Shown in pieces: positions 1-6,524 of a stretch of 9,155 nt of DNA (within the stretch, counting starts at the first letter, position 1; each line of letters begins with the position of its first letter). This DNA comes from an uncultured Oscillospiraceae bacterium (GTDB taxonomy: Bacteria; Bacillota_A; Clostridia; Oscillospirales; Oscillospiraceae), in the NCBI GenBank assembly GCA_947631675.1, contig CANRMG010000066.1, positions 1 through 9,155 of the forward strand, read 5' to 3'. The notes below the pieces were generated by a model. That model searched no databases, had not been told where the DNA came from, and saw nothing but the letters and a program-made list of their open reading frames with translations. The translations under genes and the position numbers were made by a program.

Positions 1-788
1 GCGTGGCCGAGACGGTCCGCCTCACGGAGATTTTTCGCCAGAAGGTGGACAGCCGCATCGTTTTAGCCGCCCACCATATCGACGGGGGGGAGGTGCCCGA
101 CCTGCGGGCCAACCGGGACGGCTTCTTCTTCCTGCGCCGACGGGAGGCCGAGGACGCGGCGGAGACCATCGTGTCCCTATGCAAGGAGCGCCTTCCCAAA
201 AACATGGCCATCCCATCCGGTCAGATACAGGTCCTCACCCCTACGAGAAAGGGCGCGGCCGGCACCGAGGAGCTCAATAAGCGGCTCCAGGAAGCACTCA
301 ATCCCCCAGCCGTGGATAAACAGGAATTTGAGTACGCCGGGCGCGTGTTCCGGGAGGGCGACCGGGTGATGCAGGTCAAAAACAACTATGACATCCCCTG
401 GAAGAGCCAGGCCCAGGGCAGCGGCTACGGTATCTTCAACGGGGACATCGGCTACATAAGATCCATCGATCCGGCGTCGGAGAGCTTCGTCATCGACTTT
501 GACGGCCGCATGACCACCTATATCTATGAGCAGGCCTCGGAGCTGGACCACGCCTGGGCCACCACGGTGCACAAGGCCCAGGGCAGCGAGTACCGGGCCG
601 TGGTGCTGGCCGCCGTGCGGGCCGCGCCCCAGCTCATGTACAGGAGCCTTCTGTACACAGCCGTCACCCGGGCGGCGGAGCTTCTGGTAATGGTGGGGGA
701 TGAGGAGGCCGTTCGATATATGACGGCCAACGCCCGCCGGGCCAAGCGGTACAGCGGCCTTCGCTTCCGTCTGAACGATGAGATATAA
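1..788 (+). CDS. recD2: RecD2-type ATP-dependent DNA helicase, C-terminal part (5' truncated by window edge)
   Basis: This is the end of a RecD2/YrrC-type superfamily 1 5'-3' DNA helicase, a cytoplasmic enzyme of DNA repair in bacteria without RecBC partners for it. The reading frame is open from the first bases (codons begin at position 3), so the GTG at 3 is an internal valine and the true start and the Walker A domain lie outside the window. About 261 residues remain. Visible signatures, in order, are VRLTEIFRQ (residues 5-13), QVLTPTRKGAAG in the second RecA-like domain, GDRVMQVKNNYD, NGDIGYI in the inserted SH3-like region, the motif V-like TVHKAQGSEYRAVV, and the motif VI-like LYTAVTRA near the C terminus. 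All match the family pattern with no frameshift. The stop overlaps the next gene by 11 bp (ATGAGATATAA), implying translational coupling to comFC. The family assignment is firm. The cellular role is known only from relatives. Confidence 0.93.
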   Translation, partial: VAETVRLTEIFRQKVDSRIVLAAHHIDGGEVPDLRANRDGFFFLRRREAEDAAETIVSLCKERLPKNMAIPSGQIQVLTPTRKGAAGTEELNKRLQEALNPPAVDKQEFEYAGRVFREGDRVMQVKNNYDIPWKSQAQGSGYGIFNGDIGYIRSIDPASESFVIDFDGRMTTYIYEQASELDHAWATTVHKAQGSEYRAVVLAAVRAAPQLMYRSLLYTAVTRAAELLVMVGDEEAVRYMTANARRAKRYSGLRFRLNDEI

Positions 789-1476
789 GATCACGGACGT
801 CCTGCTGGACCTGTTCTATCCCAGCCGGTGCGTGTTCTGTCGACGGTTCCTGCCGCCGGGACCGCCCCGGGCATGTCCCGCCTGCGAGGCGAAGCTGCCC
901 CGGACGGAGGATGGCCGCCGGCGAAAGGGCGACTTCTTCTCCGAGTGCATCTCGGCGCTTTACTATGAAGGAGACGTCCGCGAGGCCATCCACCGTTATA
1001 AATTCGGCGGCGCCCAGGCCTATGCGCCCGTATTTGGCGATCTGGTGGCGGCGGTGATCTACGAGCAGCTGGAGGGTGAGTACGACATCCTCTCCTGGGT
1101 GCCTCTTGACCCGGGCCGGAAGCGGAGCCGCGGCTACGACCAGGCGGAACTGATCGCCCGGGACGTGGGCCGGCGGCTGAAGCGGGAGTGTGTGCCGGTG
1201 CTCAAAAAGCGCCGGGGCGTGCAGGCCCAGTCCATGACCGGCGCGGAGGCGGCCCGCAGGGCCAACATCGCCGGGGCCTACCGGGTCATTGACCCGGCTC
1301 TCATCGAGGGAAAGCGCATATTGCTCATCGACGACATCGTCACCACGGGCTCCACGCTGTCCGAGTGCGCCAAGACCCTGCTCATGGCCGGGGCAGAGGA
1401 GGTCCGCTGCGCCACCCTCGCCAGCTCGCGGCCGGAGCAAAAAGACAAAGATATATCCATAGGACCTAACGTCTGA
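778..1476 (+). CDS. comFC: ComF family protein (ComFC-like, phosphoribosyltransferase fold)
   Basis: A 232-residue ComFC/GntX-type protein, the usual length for the family. In naturally competent bacteria ComFC is a cytoplasmic partner in handling imported single-stranded DNA, but homologues also occur widely in species not known to be competent. The N terminus has a four-cysteine zinc-binding pattern (C18, C21, C33, C36). The middle carries YKFGGAQAYAPVFG (residues 74-87) and RGYDQAELIA (118-127). The C-terminal type I phosphoribosyltransferase loop is LLIDDIVTTGST (182-193). The ATG lies inside the end of recD2, with no Shine-Dalgarno sequence upstream, so initiation probably depends on translation of recD2. 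No comFA helicase gene is next to it. An MreB-like gene follows 13 bp after the stop. Family is certain. A role in competence here is inference. Confidence 0.92.
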   Translation: MRYKITDVLLDLFYPSRCVFCRRFLPPGPPRACPACEAKLPRTEDGRRRKGDFFSECISALYYEGDVREAIHRYKFGGAQAYAPVFGDLVAAVIYEQLEGEYDILSWVPLDPGRKRSRGYDQAELIARDVGRRLKRECVPVLKKRRGVQAQSMTGAEAARRANIAGAYRVIDPALIEGKRILLIDDIVTTGSTLSECAKTLLMAGAEEVRCATLASSRPEQKDKDISIGPNV

Positions 1477-1483
1477 GGAGGAG
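1476..1483 (+). promoter_or_regulatory. Ribosome binding site of the mreB-like gene
   Basis: AGGAGGAG overlaps the comFC stop codon and sits 6 bases before the ATG at 1490. It is a near-perfect Shine-Dalgarno sequence and fixes that start. It suggests the actin-like gene is translated independently and well, even though it lies within the recD2-comFC transcript. Confidence 0.8.
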
Positions 1484-1489
1484 ATAGAT

Positions 1490-2530
1490 ATGCTGTTTTT
1501 TGAAAGAGACATCGCCATCGATCTGGGCACCATGACCACCTTGATGTACGTGCGGGGCCGGGGCATACGGCTGCGCGAGTCGTCCCTGGTGGCCCTGGAC
1601 AGCACCAACGGCCGGCTTTTGCGCATCGGCGAGGAGGCCAAGAAGATGCTGGGCCGCACGCCGGCCAATATCGTCGCCATCAGCCCCATCGTGGCGGGAG
1701 TCATCTCCGACTACGACATGACGGCCCGGATGCTGAAGGAGTTCATCGGCCGCATCACGTCCTTCAGCCTCTTCAAGCCACGGGTGCTCATCTGCGTGCC
1801 GGGCTCCATCACCGGCGTGGAGGAGCGCGCCCTCATCGACGCGGCCATCGAGGCCGGCGCCCGGAAGGTGTATCTTAAAGAGGCCAGCCTAGCCACCGCC
1901 GTGGGCGCGGGCATCGACATTGCCAAGGCCGACGGCCACATGGTGGTGGACATCGGCAGCGGCACCACGGAGGTGGCCGTTGTGAGCCTGGGCGGCGTGG
2001 TGGAGCAACAGTCCATCAAGACCGCCGGCGCCGCCTTTGACGAGGCCATCGTCCGCTATATCCGCAAAAAGCATAACCTCCTCATCGGTCTGCGCACCGC
2101 GGAGGAACTGAAACTCTCCATCGGCTGTGTCCACCCCCGGCCGGAGGTGTCCTATGAGGAGGTCAAGGGCCGGTGCCTGGTGACGGGCCTTCCCAGGAGC
2201 GTCACGGTGAGCTCCGCCGATATGATCGAGGCCCTGGAGGAGCCCATCGCCCAGCTCATGGAGGCCATACACATGGTCCTGGAGCGCACGCCGCCGGAGC
2301 TTGTGGGGGACGTTTCCCAGAACGGCATCGTCCTCTCCGGCGGGGGCAGCCAGATATGGGGTCTGGACAAGCTGGTCACCGAACAGACGGGCATCGAGGC
2401 CGTACTGGTGGACGACGCCCTTTCCTGCACCGCCTACGGCGCGGGGCGCATGCTCCAGAATCTGAACGATATGCAGGAGGGCATGATCAACCTGGCCCGC
2501 CAGCGGCAGATGAAGGGCAGCGCCAACTGA
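1490..2530 (+). CDS. MreB-like bacterial actin, divergent paralogue
   Basis: A 346-residue actin-fold ATPase homologue of MreB/Mbl, the membrane-associated filament proteins that guide lateral wall synthesis. Length and domain order match MreB: phosphate 1 DLGTMTTLMYV (residues 11-21), MLGRTPANIVAISPIVAGVI (53-72), hydrophobic loop SLFKPRV (93-99) like the membrane-inserting loop of other MreBs, phosphate 2 VVDIGSGTTEVAVVSLGG (152-169), NLLIGLRTAEELKLSIG (196-212), and adenosine motif GIVLSGGGSQIWGLDKL (279-295). Several normally constant positions differ. The LI(D/E)EPMAAAIGAG segment is LKEASLATAVGAG (129-141), so the EP glutamate is alanine 132. VGGD before the FDEA motif is TAGA (178-181). 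GGGTT is GSGTT. It is not beside mreC/mreD but closes the recD2-comFC run, so it is probably an extra paralogue, not the main shape protein. MreB superfamily membership is certain. Loss of hydrolysis is inference. It is left unnamed because mreB may lie elsewhere. Confidence 0.93.
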   Translation: MLFFERDIAIDLGTMTTLMYVRGRGIRLRESSLVALDSTNGRLLRIGEEAKKMLGRTPANIVAISPIVAGVISDYDMTARMLKEFIGRITSFSLFKPRVLICVPGSITGVEERALIDAAIEAGARKVYLKEASLATAVGAGIDIAKADGHMVVDIGSGTTEVAVVSLGGVVEQQSIKTAGAAFDEAIVRYIRKKHNLLIGLRTAEELKLSIGCVHPRPEVSYEEVKGRCLVTGLPRSVTVSSADMIEALEEPIAQLMEAIHMVLERTPPELVGDVSQNGIVLSGGGSQIWGLDKLVTEQTGIEAVLVDDALSCTAYGAGRMLQNLNDMQEGMINLARQRQMKGSAN

Positions 2531-2535
2531 ATGAA

Positions 2536-2563
2536 AAACCAGGAGGCTTTCGCCTCCTGGTTT
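2536..2563. terminator. Bidirectional intrinsic terminator between convergent genes
   Basis: A 12-bp perfect stem (2536-2547 with 2552-2563) closes a 4-base loop. Read on the minus strand the loop is GAAA, a stable GNRA tetraloop, and the stem ends in a run of five T (complement of 2534-2538). On the plus strand the stem ends in only three T. It begins 5 bases after the stop of the MreB-like gene and touches the stop codon of the minus-strand hydrolase, so it should end both transcripts, with the better U-tract serving the hydrolase. Confidence 0.85.
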
Positions 2564-3510
2564 CATATGTGCTTTTCCAACCAGGCCAGCACGTTGGACC
2601 AGACCTTTTCCTTTTCCAGCTCGTTCAGCACCTCGTGGCGGCAGCCTGGGTAGAGCTCCACAGTCACATCCTGCATGCCTGCCTTTTTGAACTGGCCGGC
2701 TACTGTCTGCACGCCCTTGCCGTAGGCGCCCACCGGGTCCTCGCCGCCGGCGATAAAGAGGACAGGCAGGGCCTTGTCCATCTTCGCCATGTGATCCGTC
2801 CGGCCGATGATGGAAAGGCCGTCCATCATGTCGTACATGAGCCCCGCCGTGGCGGTGAAGCCGCACAGGGGGTCCGCGTCATAGGCCCGAATGACGTTTT
2901 CATCGCGGCATATCCAGTCGTTGGGGCCGATGGGGTCCTCGATCCGCTTCAGATAACTGCCGAAGGCGATCTTCTGGAGGGTGGGGCTGCGGTACTTGCT
3001 GCCATGGGATTTGATCTCCCGCCTGGCAAGTATCTTGCCCACAGCGCAGACGATGCCCGCCTGGCGGCCGGTGCCGGACAGGACGCAGGCGTCGCACCCA
3101 TCGGGGTATACGCCCAGATAGGTCCGGGCGATGAAGCTGCCCATGCTGTGGCCGAAAAGGACTTGAGGCCTGCCCGGATACTTCTGCGCCAGCAGGTCAT
3201 GGAGGCACTTTTCGTCATCCACCAGGTGTTTCCAGCCCTTCTCGTCGGAGAACCAGCCCAATTCCGTGTCGTCGTTGATGCTCTCTCCGTGGCCCAGGTG
3301 GTCGTCCCCGCACACCGCGTAGCCGTGGTCTGTGAGGAAGCTCGCGAAGGCGTCATAGCGGGCTATATACTCCGCCACGCCGTGGACCAGCTGGACCACA
3401 GCTTTGGCCTCGCCGGCCGGTTCCCAGAGGCGGCAGTGTATCTGATGAACATCATCGGAGGAGAGAAATGAAAAATCGCTCATTTTGCCCATAGCAATAC
3501 ACCATCCCAC
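2563..3510 (-). CDS. Alpha/beta hydrolase, lysophospholipase / monoacylglycerol lipase type
   Basis: A serine hydrolase of the Hydrolase_4 (lysophospholipase-like) group, 315 residues from the GTG at 3510. Visible features are the oxyanion region QLVHGVAEYIARYD (40-53), GDDHLGHGES (68-77), nucleophile elbow GHSMGS with Ser122 (120-125), acid AGGEDPV with Asp258, and CRHEVLNE with catalytic His292. The segment NDWICRDE...DPLCGF is typical of clostridial members. There is no signal peptide, so it should act in the cytoplasm, plausibly on monoacylglycerols, lysophospholipids or other small esters. Start choice: GTG 3510 has AAGGA 9 bases upstream and follows a good promoter. ATG 3483 (residue 10) fits the usual family N terminus better but has no ribosome binding site, and ATG 3492 is also possible. 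It diverges from glpK across 74 bp, which suggests a link with glycerol. The exact substrate cannot be read from the sequence. Confidence 0.88.
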   Translation of the reverse strand: MGWCIAMGKMSDFSFLSSDDVHQIHCRLWEPAGEAKAVVQLVHGVAEYIARYDAFASFLTDHGYAVCGDDHLGHGESINDDTELGWFSDEKGWKHLVDDEKCLHDLLAQKYPGRPQVLFGHSMGSFIARTYLGVYPDGCDACVLSGTGRQAGIVCAVGKILARREIKSHGSKYRSPTLQKIAFGSYLKRIEDPIGPNDWICRDENVIRAYDADPLCGFTATAGLMYDMMDGLSIIGRTDHMAKMDKALPVLFIAGGEDPVGAYGKGVQTVAGQFKKAGMQDVTVELYPGCRHEVLNELEKEKVWSNVLAWLEKHI

Positions 3511-3511
3511 G

Positions 3512-3520
3512 TGTTATAAT
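3512..3520 (+). promoter_or_regulatory. Extended -10 promoter for glpK-MATE
   Basis: TGTTATAAT at 3512-3520 is a perfect extended -10 element (TGnTATAAT). At the right distance there is only a poor -35 (TAGCAA, 3492-3497), as is common for extended -10 promoters. Transcription would begin near 3527, with a leader of about 58 bases to the glpK ATG. No catabolite-response (cre) palindrome is evident in this 74-bp gap. Confidence 0.6.
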
Positions 3521-3540
3521 CCTTAGTTGCTTACAGCTAT

Positions 3541-3569
3541 ATTTTACAATATCCCCATCCATTCGTCAA
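3541..3569 (-). promoter_or_regulatory. Sigma-A promoter of the alpha/beta hydrolase
   Basis: On the minus strand, TTGACG (complement of 3564-3569) and TAAAAT (complement of 3541-3546) are separated by exactly 17 bases, a near-consensus vegetative promoter. Transcription should start near 3534, giving a leader of roughly 25 bases before the GTG at 3510 with its AAGGA ribosome binding site (3520-3524). Confidence 0.72.
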
Positions 3570-3570
3570 C

Positions 3571-3577
3571 GAGGAGG
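3571..3577 (+). promoter_or_regulatory. Ribosome binding site deciding the glpK start
   Basis: GAGGAGG ends 7 bases before the ATG at 3585. An in-frame GTG at 3579 is only 1 base from it, too close to be used, so the ATG at 3585 is chosen as the start. Confidence 0.85.
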
Positions 3578-3584
3578 CGTGCTT

Positions 3585-5084
3585 ATGCAAGGCTATGTGA
3601 TCGCTCTGGACCAGGGCACTACCAGCTCCCGGGCCATCATCTTTGATAGGGAGGGGAACATCGTCTCCCAGGCCCAGTACCCCTTTGAGCAGCACTACCC
3701 CAAGCCCGGCTGGGTGGAGCACGACCCCATGGACATCGTGAACACCCAGTTCCACGCCCTGGGCGCGGCCTTTGAAAAGTCCGGGCTGTCCGCGGCGGAC
3801 GTGGCCGCCATCGGCATCACCAACCAGCGGGAGACCACCATCGTCTGGGATAAGGACACGGGCAAGCCCGTCTACAACGCCATCGTCTGGCAGTGCCGCC
3901 GCACCGCGCCCACCATCCGCCAGCTTCTGGCTGACGGCATGCGGGAGCAGATATTGCGCACCACGGGCCTGGTGCCGGACCCCTATTTCTCCGGCACGAA
4001 GATCAAGTGGATACTGGATAACGTCGCCGGCGCCCGGGAGAGGGCAGAAGCCGGCAAGCTCCTGTTCGGCACGGTGGATACCTGGCTCATCTGGAACCTC
4101 ACCGGAGAGCACGTGACGGATCCCTCCAACGCCTCCCGGACCATGCTCTTTGACATCGACCGTCTGGCCTGGGACGAGGATATGTGCCGGGCTTTGGGCG
4201 TGCCTATGGCTATGCTGCCCCGTGTCGTGCCCAACTCCGGCAGATGCGGCACGGTAAAGCGGAGCCTTCCCGGCCTGGAACAGCTGGAGGGCATACCGGT
4301 ATGCGGCGCGGCGGGAGATCAGCAGGCGGCGCTGCTGGGCCAGGGCTGCATCCTGCCCGGTCAGGCCAAGAATACATACGGCACTGGCTGCTTCACCCTT
4401 ATGAACGTGGGCGAGACCGCCCCCCGCAGCCAGAACGGCCTTCTCACCAGCGTGGCCTGGCAGGTGGGGGGAAAGGCCACCTACGCCGTGGAGGGCAGCG
4501 TGTTCAACGCAGGCTCCTCCATCCAGTGGCTCCGGGATGAGCTGGGGCTCATCTCTACCGCCCACGAGTGCGACGTACTGGCCGAGCAGGTCCCCGATAC
4601 CGGCGGCGTATACATGGTCAGCGCCTTTACGGGTCTCGGCGCCCCCTGGTGGGACCCCTACGCCCGGGGCGCCCTGGTGGGCGTCACCCGAGGCACGGGC
4701 AAGGCCCATCTCTGCCGGGCGGTGCTGGAGGGCATCGCCTACCAGGTGGCGGACCTCATAGAGCTCATGGAGTCCGACGGCGGCAATGAGATGGATGTGC
4801 TGCGGGTGGACGGCGGCGCGTCCGTGTCGGATATACTGATGCAGTTCCAGGCGGACATATTGCAGCGGCCCATCGACCGGCCCCAGACCGTGGAGACCAC
4901 GGCTCTGGGCGCGGCATTTCTGGCGGGCCTCGCCGCCGGGGTGTGGACCGACATGGGCCAGGTGCAGTCTCTGCGCCGGACCCAGCGGCAGTTCACGCCG
5001 TCCATGGACCCGGAGAGGGCGGCAAAGCTCATGGCCGGCTGGCACAGAGCCATAGAACGGGCAAAGGACTGGGAAACCAAGTGA
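3585..5084 (+). CDS. glpK: Glycerol kinase
   Basis: ATP:glycerol 3-phosphotransferase of the FGGY family, 499 residues (normal length). It traps glycerol in the cytoplasm as glycerol-3-phosphate. The FGGY N domain shows ALDQGTTSSRAIIFD (7-21), GWVEHDP (42-48), NQRETTIVWD (80-89), Y134 in DPYFSGTKIKW, and DTWLIWNLTG (165-174). The C domain has catalytic D245 and Q246 in GDQQAALLGQG, NTYGTGCF (263-270), the adenine-site region RVDGGASVSDILMQFQADI (407-425) and ETTALGAAFLAG (437-448). Glycerol-binding R82, E83, W102, Y134 and D245 are all present. No histidine occurs in residues 201-245, where PTS-controlled Gram-positive glycerol kinases carry the HPr-phosphorylated histidine, so that control is probably missing. 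No glpF or glpD is adjacent. A MATE exporter follows after 1 bp, and an ester hydrolase diverges upstream. Confidence 0.96.
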   Translation: MQGYVIALDQGTTSSRAIIFDREGNIVSQAQYPFEQHYPKPGWVEHDPMDIVNTQFHALGAAFEKSGLSAADVAAIGITNQRETTIVWDKDTGKPVYNAIVWQCRRTAPTIRQLLADGMREQILRTTGLVPDPYFSGTKIKWILDNVAGARERAEAGKLLFGTVDTWLIWNLTGEHVTDPSNASRTMLFDIDRLAWDEDMCRALGVPMAMLPRVVPNSGRCGTVKRSLPGLEQLEGIPVCGAAGDQQAALLGQGCILPGQAKNTYGTGCFTLMNVGETAPRSQNGLLTSVAWQVGGKATYAVEGSVFNAGSSIQWLRDELGLISTAHECDVLAEQVPDTGGVYMVSAFTGLGAPWWDPYARGALVGVTRGTGKAHLCRAVLEGIAYQVADLIELMESDGGNEMDVLRVDGGASVSDILMQFQADILQRPIDRPQTVETTALGAAFLAGLAAGVWTDMGQVQSLRRTQRQFTPSMDPERAAKLMAGWHRAIERAKDWETK

Positions 5085-5085
5085 A

Positions 5086-6456
5086 ATGAAGACCCAAACG
5101 CATCGCTCCAACCAAATAGACATGCTCCACGGCCCCCTGCTGGGGAAGATATTGCTCTTCGCCCTGCCCCTGGCGGCCAGCAGCATATTGCAGCAGCTTT
5201 TCAACTCCGCGGACGTGGCCGTGGCCGGCCGCTTTGCCGGCTATCAGGCCCAGGCCGCCGTGGGGGTGAACAGTCCTGTCATCAACCTGCTCATCAACCT
5301 CTTCGTGGGCCTGTCCGTGGGCGGGAATGTGGTCATCGCCAACTTCATCGGCCAGCGGAAGGACCACGAGATACAAGAGGCGGTCCATACCGTCATCACC
5401 CTGGCGCTCATAAGCGGCGCGTTTCTGCTCTGCCTGGGGCAGGTGGCCGCCAGGCCCATCCTGACGGTCATGGGCACGCCGGAGGACGTGCTGGACCTGT
5501 CGGTGCTGTACCTGCGCATCTACTTTCTGGGCATGCCCTTCATCATGGTCTATAACTTCGGCTCCGCGATCCTGCGCAGCGTGGGGGATACCCGCCGGCC
5601 GCTGTACTGCCTTACCCTGGCGGGCATCATAAACGTGTGCCTGAACCTGCTGTTCGTGATCGTCTTCCACCGCAGCGCCGACGGCGTGGCCATCGCCACG
5701 GTGCTCTCCAACGGCGTGAGCTCCGGGCTCGTCATCTTCTTCCTCCTGCGGGAGGAGGGTGAGATACGCCTCTACCCCAGGAAACTGCGCATCAATAAGG
5801 ACATCCTCATGCGGGTGGTGCGCATCGGCGTGCCCGCGGGCATCCAGGGCATGGTGTTCTCTCTTTCCAACGTGTGCATTCAGTCCGCCGTCAACTCTTT
5901 CGGCTCCGACGCCATGGCGGGCTCCGCGGCGGCCCAGAATTTCGAGTCCTTTACCTTCTACGTTACCAACTCCTTCAACCAGGCCACCGTTACCTTCGTC
6001 AGCCAGAACTACGGCGCCCACCAGTTCGACCGGTGCAAAAAGGTGCTGCGCCTGAGTCTCGCGGCGGGCTTTCTCTGCTCCGGGGCCATGTGCGCCATGT
6101 TCGTGCTGGGCCGGAACTTCTTCATCCGCATATTCACCATCGAACCCGCCGTCATAGACTACGCTCTCATCCGCATCACCCATATAGAGACGTTTTCGTG
6201 GCTGGCGGTGAGCTATGAGGTCACCGGCGCAGCCCTGCGCGGGGTGGGGTACTCCCTGACACCGGCCATCATCACCGTGTTTGGCTCCTGCATCCTGCGG
6301 CTCATATGGGTGTTCATCCTGTTCCCGAACACCGACAACTTCGCCTCGCTCATGAATGTGTATCCCATCTCCTGGGTCCTGACAGGCATTATGATGTTCA
6401 CCGCCTACTTCATCCTGCGCAGGAAGGTGTACCACAAGGACGCCCTGAGCAGATAA
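5086..6456 (+). CDS. MATE family efflux transporter
   Basis: A 456-residue polytopic inner-membrane protein of the multidrug and toxic compound extrusion family (NorM/DinF-like), normal length, expected to have 12 membrane segments in two 6-helix halves. Visible are the N-terminal LPLAASSILQQLFNSADVAV (27-46), GLSVGGNVVIANFIGQ (75-90), the VGDTR loop (166-170), and the second-half start VRIGVPAGIQGMVFSLSNV (245-263), followed by AAQNFESF and FVSQNYGA (304-311). MATE proteins export cationic or other small molecules using Na+ or H+. The substrate cannot be predicted here. The ATG is 1 base after the glpK stop, and no good Shine-Dalgarno sequence precedes it (GGGAAA at 5071 is weak), so translation is probably coupled to glpK. 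A strong terminator follows, making glpK-MATE a two-gene unit. A functional link to glycerol is not obvious. Confidence 0.94.
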   Translation: MKTQTHRSNQIDMLHGPLLGKILLFALPLAASSILQQLFNSADVAVAGRFAGYQAQAAVGVNSPVINLLINLFVGLSVGGNVVIANFIGQRKDHEIQEAVHTVITLALISGAFLLCLGQVAARPILTVMGTPEDVLDLSVLYLRIYFLGMPFIMVYNFGSAILRSVGDTRRPLYCLTLAGIINVCLNLLFVIVFHRSADGVAIATVLSNGVSSGLVIFFLLREEGEIRLYPRKLRINKDILMRVVRIGVPAGIQGMVFSLSNVCIQSAVNSFGSDAMAGSAAAQNFESFTFYVTNSFNQATVTFVSQNYGAHQFDRCKKVLRLSLAAGFLCSGAMCAMFVLGRNFFIRIFTIEPAVIDYALIRITHIETFSWLAVSYEVTGAALRGVGYSLTPAIITVFGSCILRLIWVFILFPNTDNFASLMNVYPISWVLTGIMMFTAYFILRRKVYHKDALSR

Positions 6457-6468
6457 TCGTTTCAACAT

Positions 6469-6508
6469 AAAAAGGGGCATTCCGGCCTGGGCCGGGATGC
6501 CTCTTTTT
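6469..6508 (+). terminator. Intrinsic terminator of the glpK-MATE operon
   Basis: A long GC-rich hairpin pairs 6469-6486 with 6491-6508 around the loop CTGG. It contains two G-T pairs and no bulge, and finishes in TTTTT (6504-6508), with matching AAAAA (6469-6473) on the other arm. It starts 12 bases after the MATE stop and isolates the operon from the sigma factor gene. The A-tract would also let it stop minus-strand transcripts. Confidence 0.9.
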
Positions 6509-6524
6509 ATATGCGTCAGAAAAA

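Noticed and set aside
3..788. GTG at position 3 as the start of the helicase gene
   Set aside because: The protein matches only the C-terminal part of RecD2 and the frame is open to the window edge, so this valine is internal.
664..1704. 346-codon minus-strand open frame opposite recD2-comFC-mreB-like
   Set aside because: It spans three real genes on the other strand, with no motif or start signal. It is a GC-driven shadow.
2173..3471. 432-codon plus-strand open frame spanning the end of the MreB-like gene and the hydrolase
   Set aside because: It lies opposite a hydrolase with an intact catalytic triad and in another frame of the MreB-like gene, crosses the terminator hairpin, is rich in His/Ala/Gly/Arg as expected from a GC-rich shadow frame, and has no ribosome binding site or family resemblance.
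3485..3520. TTGCCC (3485-3490) as the -35 partner of TATAAT (3515-3520)
   Set aside because: The spacer is 24 bases, too long for sigma-A. The extended -10 explanation fits better.
3571..3584. GTG at 3579 as the glpK start
   Set aside because: Only 1 base separates it from the GAGGAGG ribosome binding site, and ATG 3585 has ideal spacing and gives the usual family N terminus.
3537..5204. 555-codon minus-strand open frame opposite glpK
   Set aside because: Antisense to a complete, motif-perfect glycerol kinase. Composition is that of a shadow frame and no domain is recognisable.
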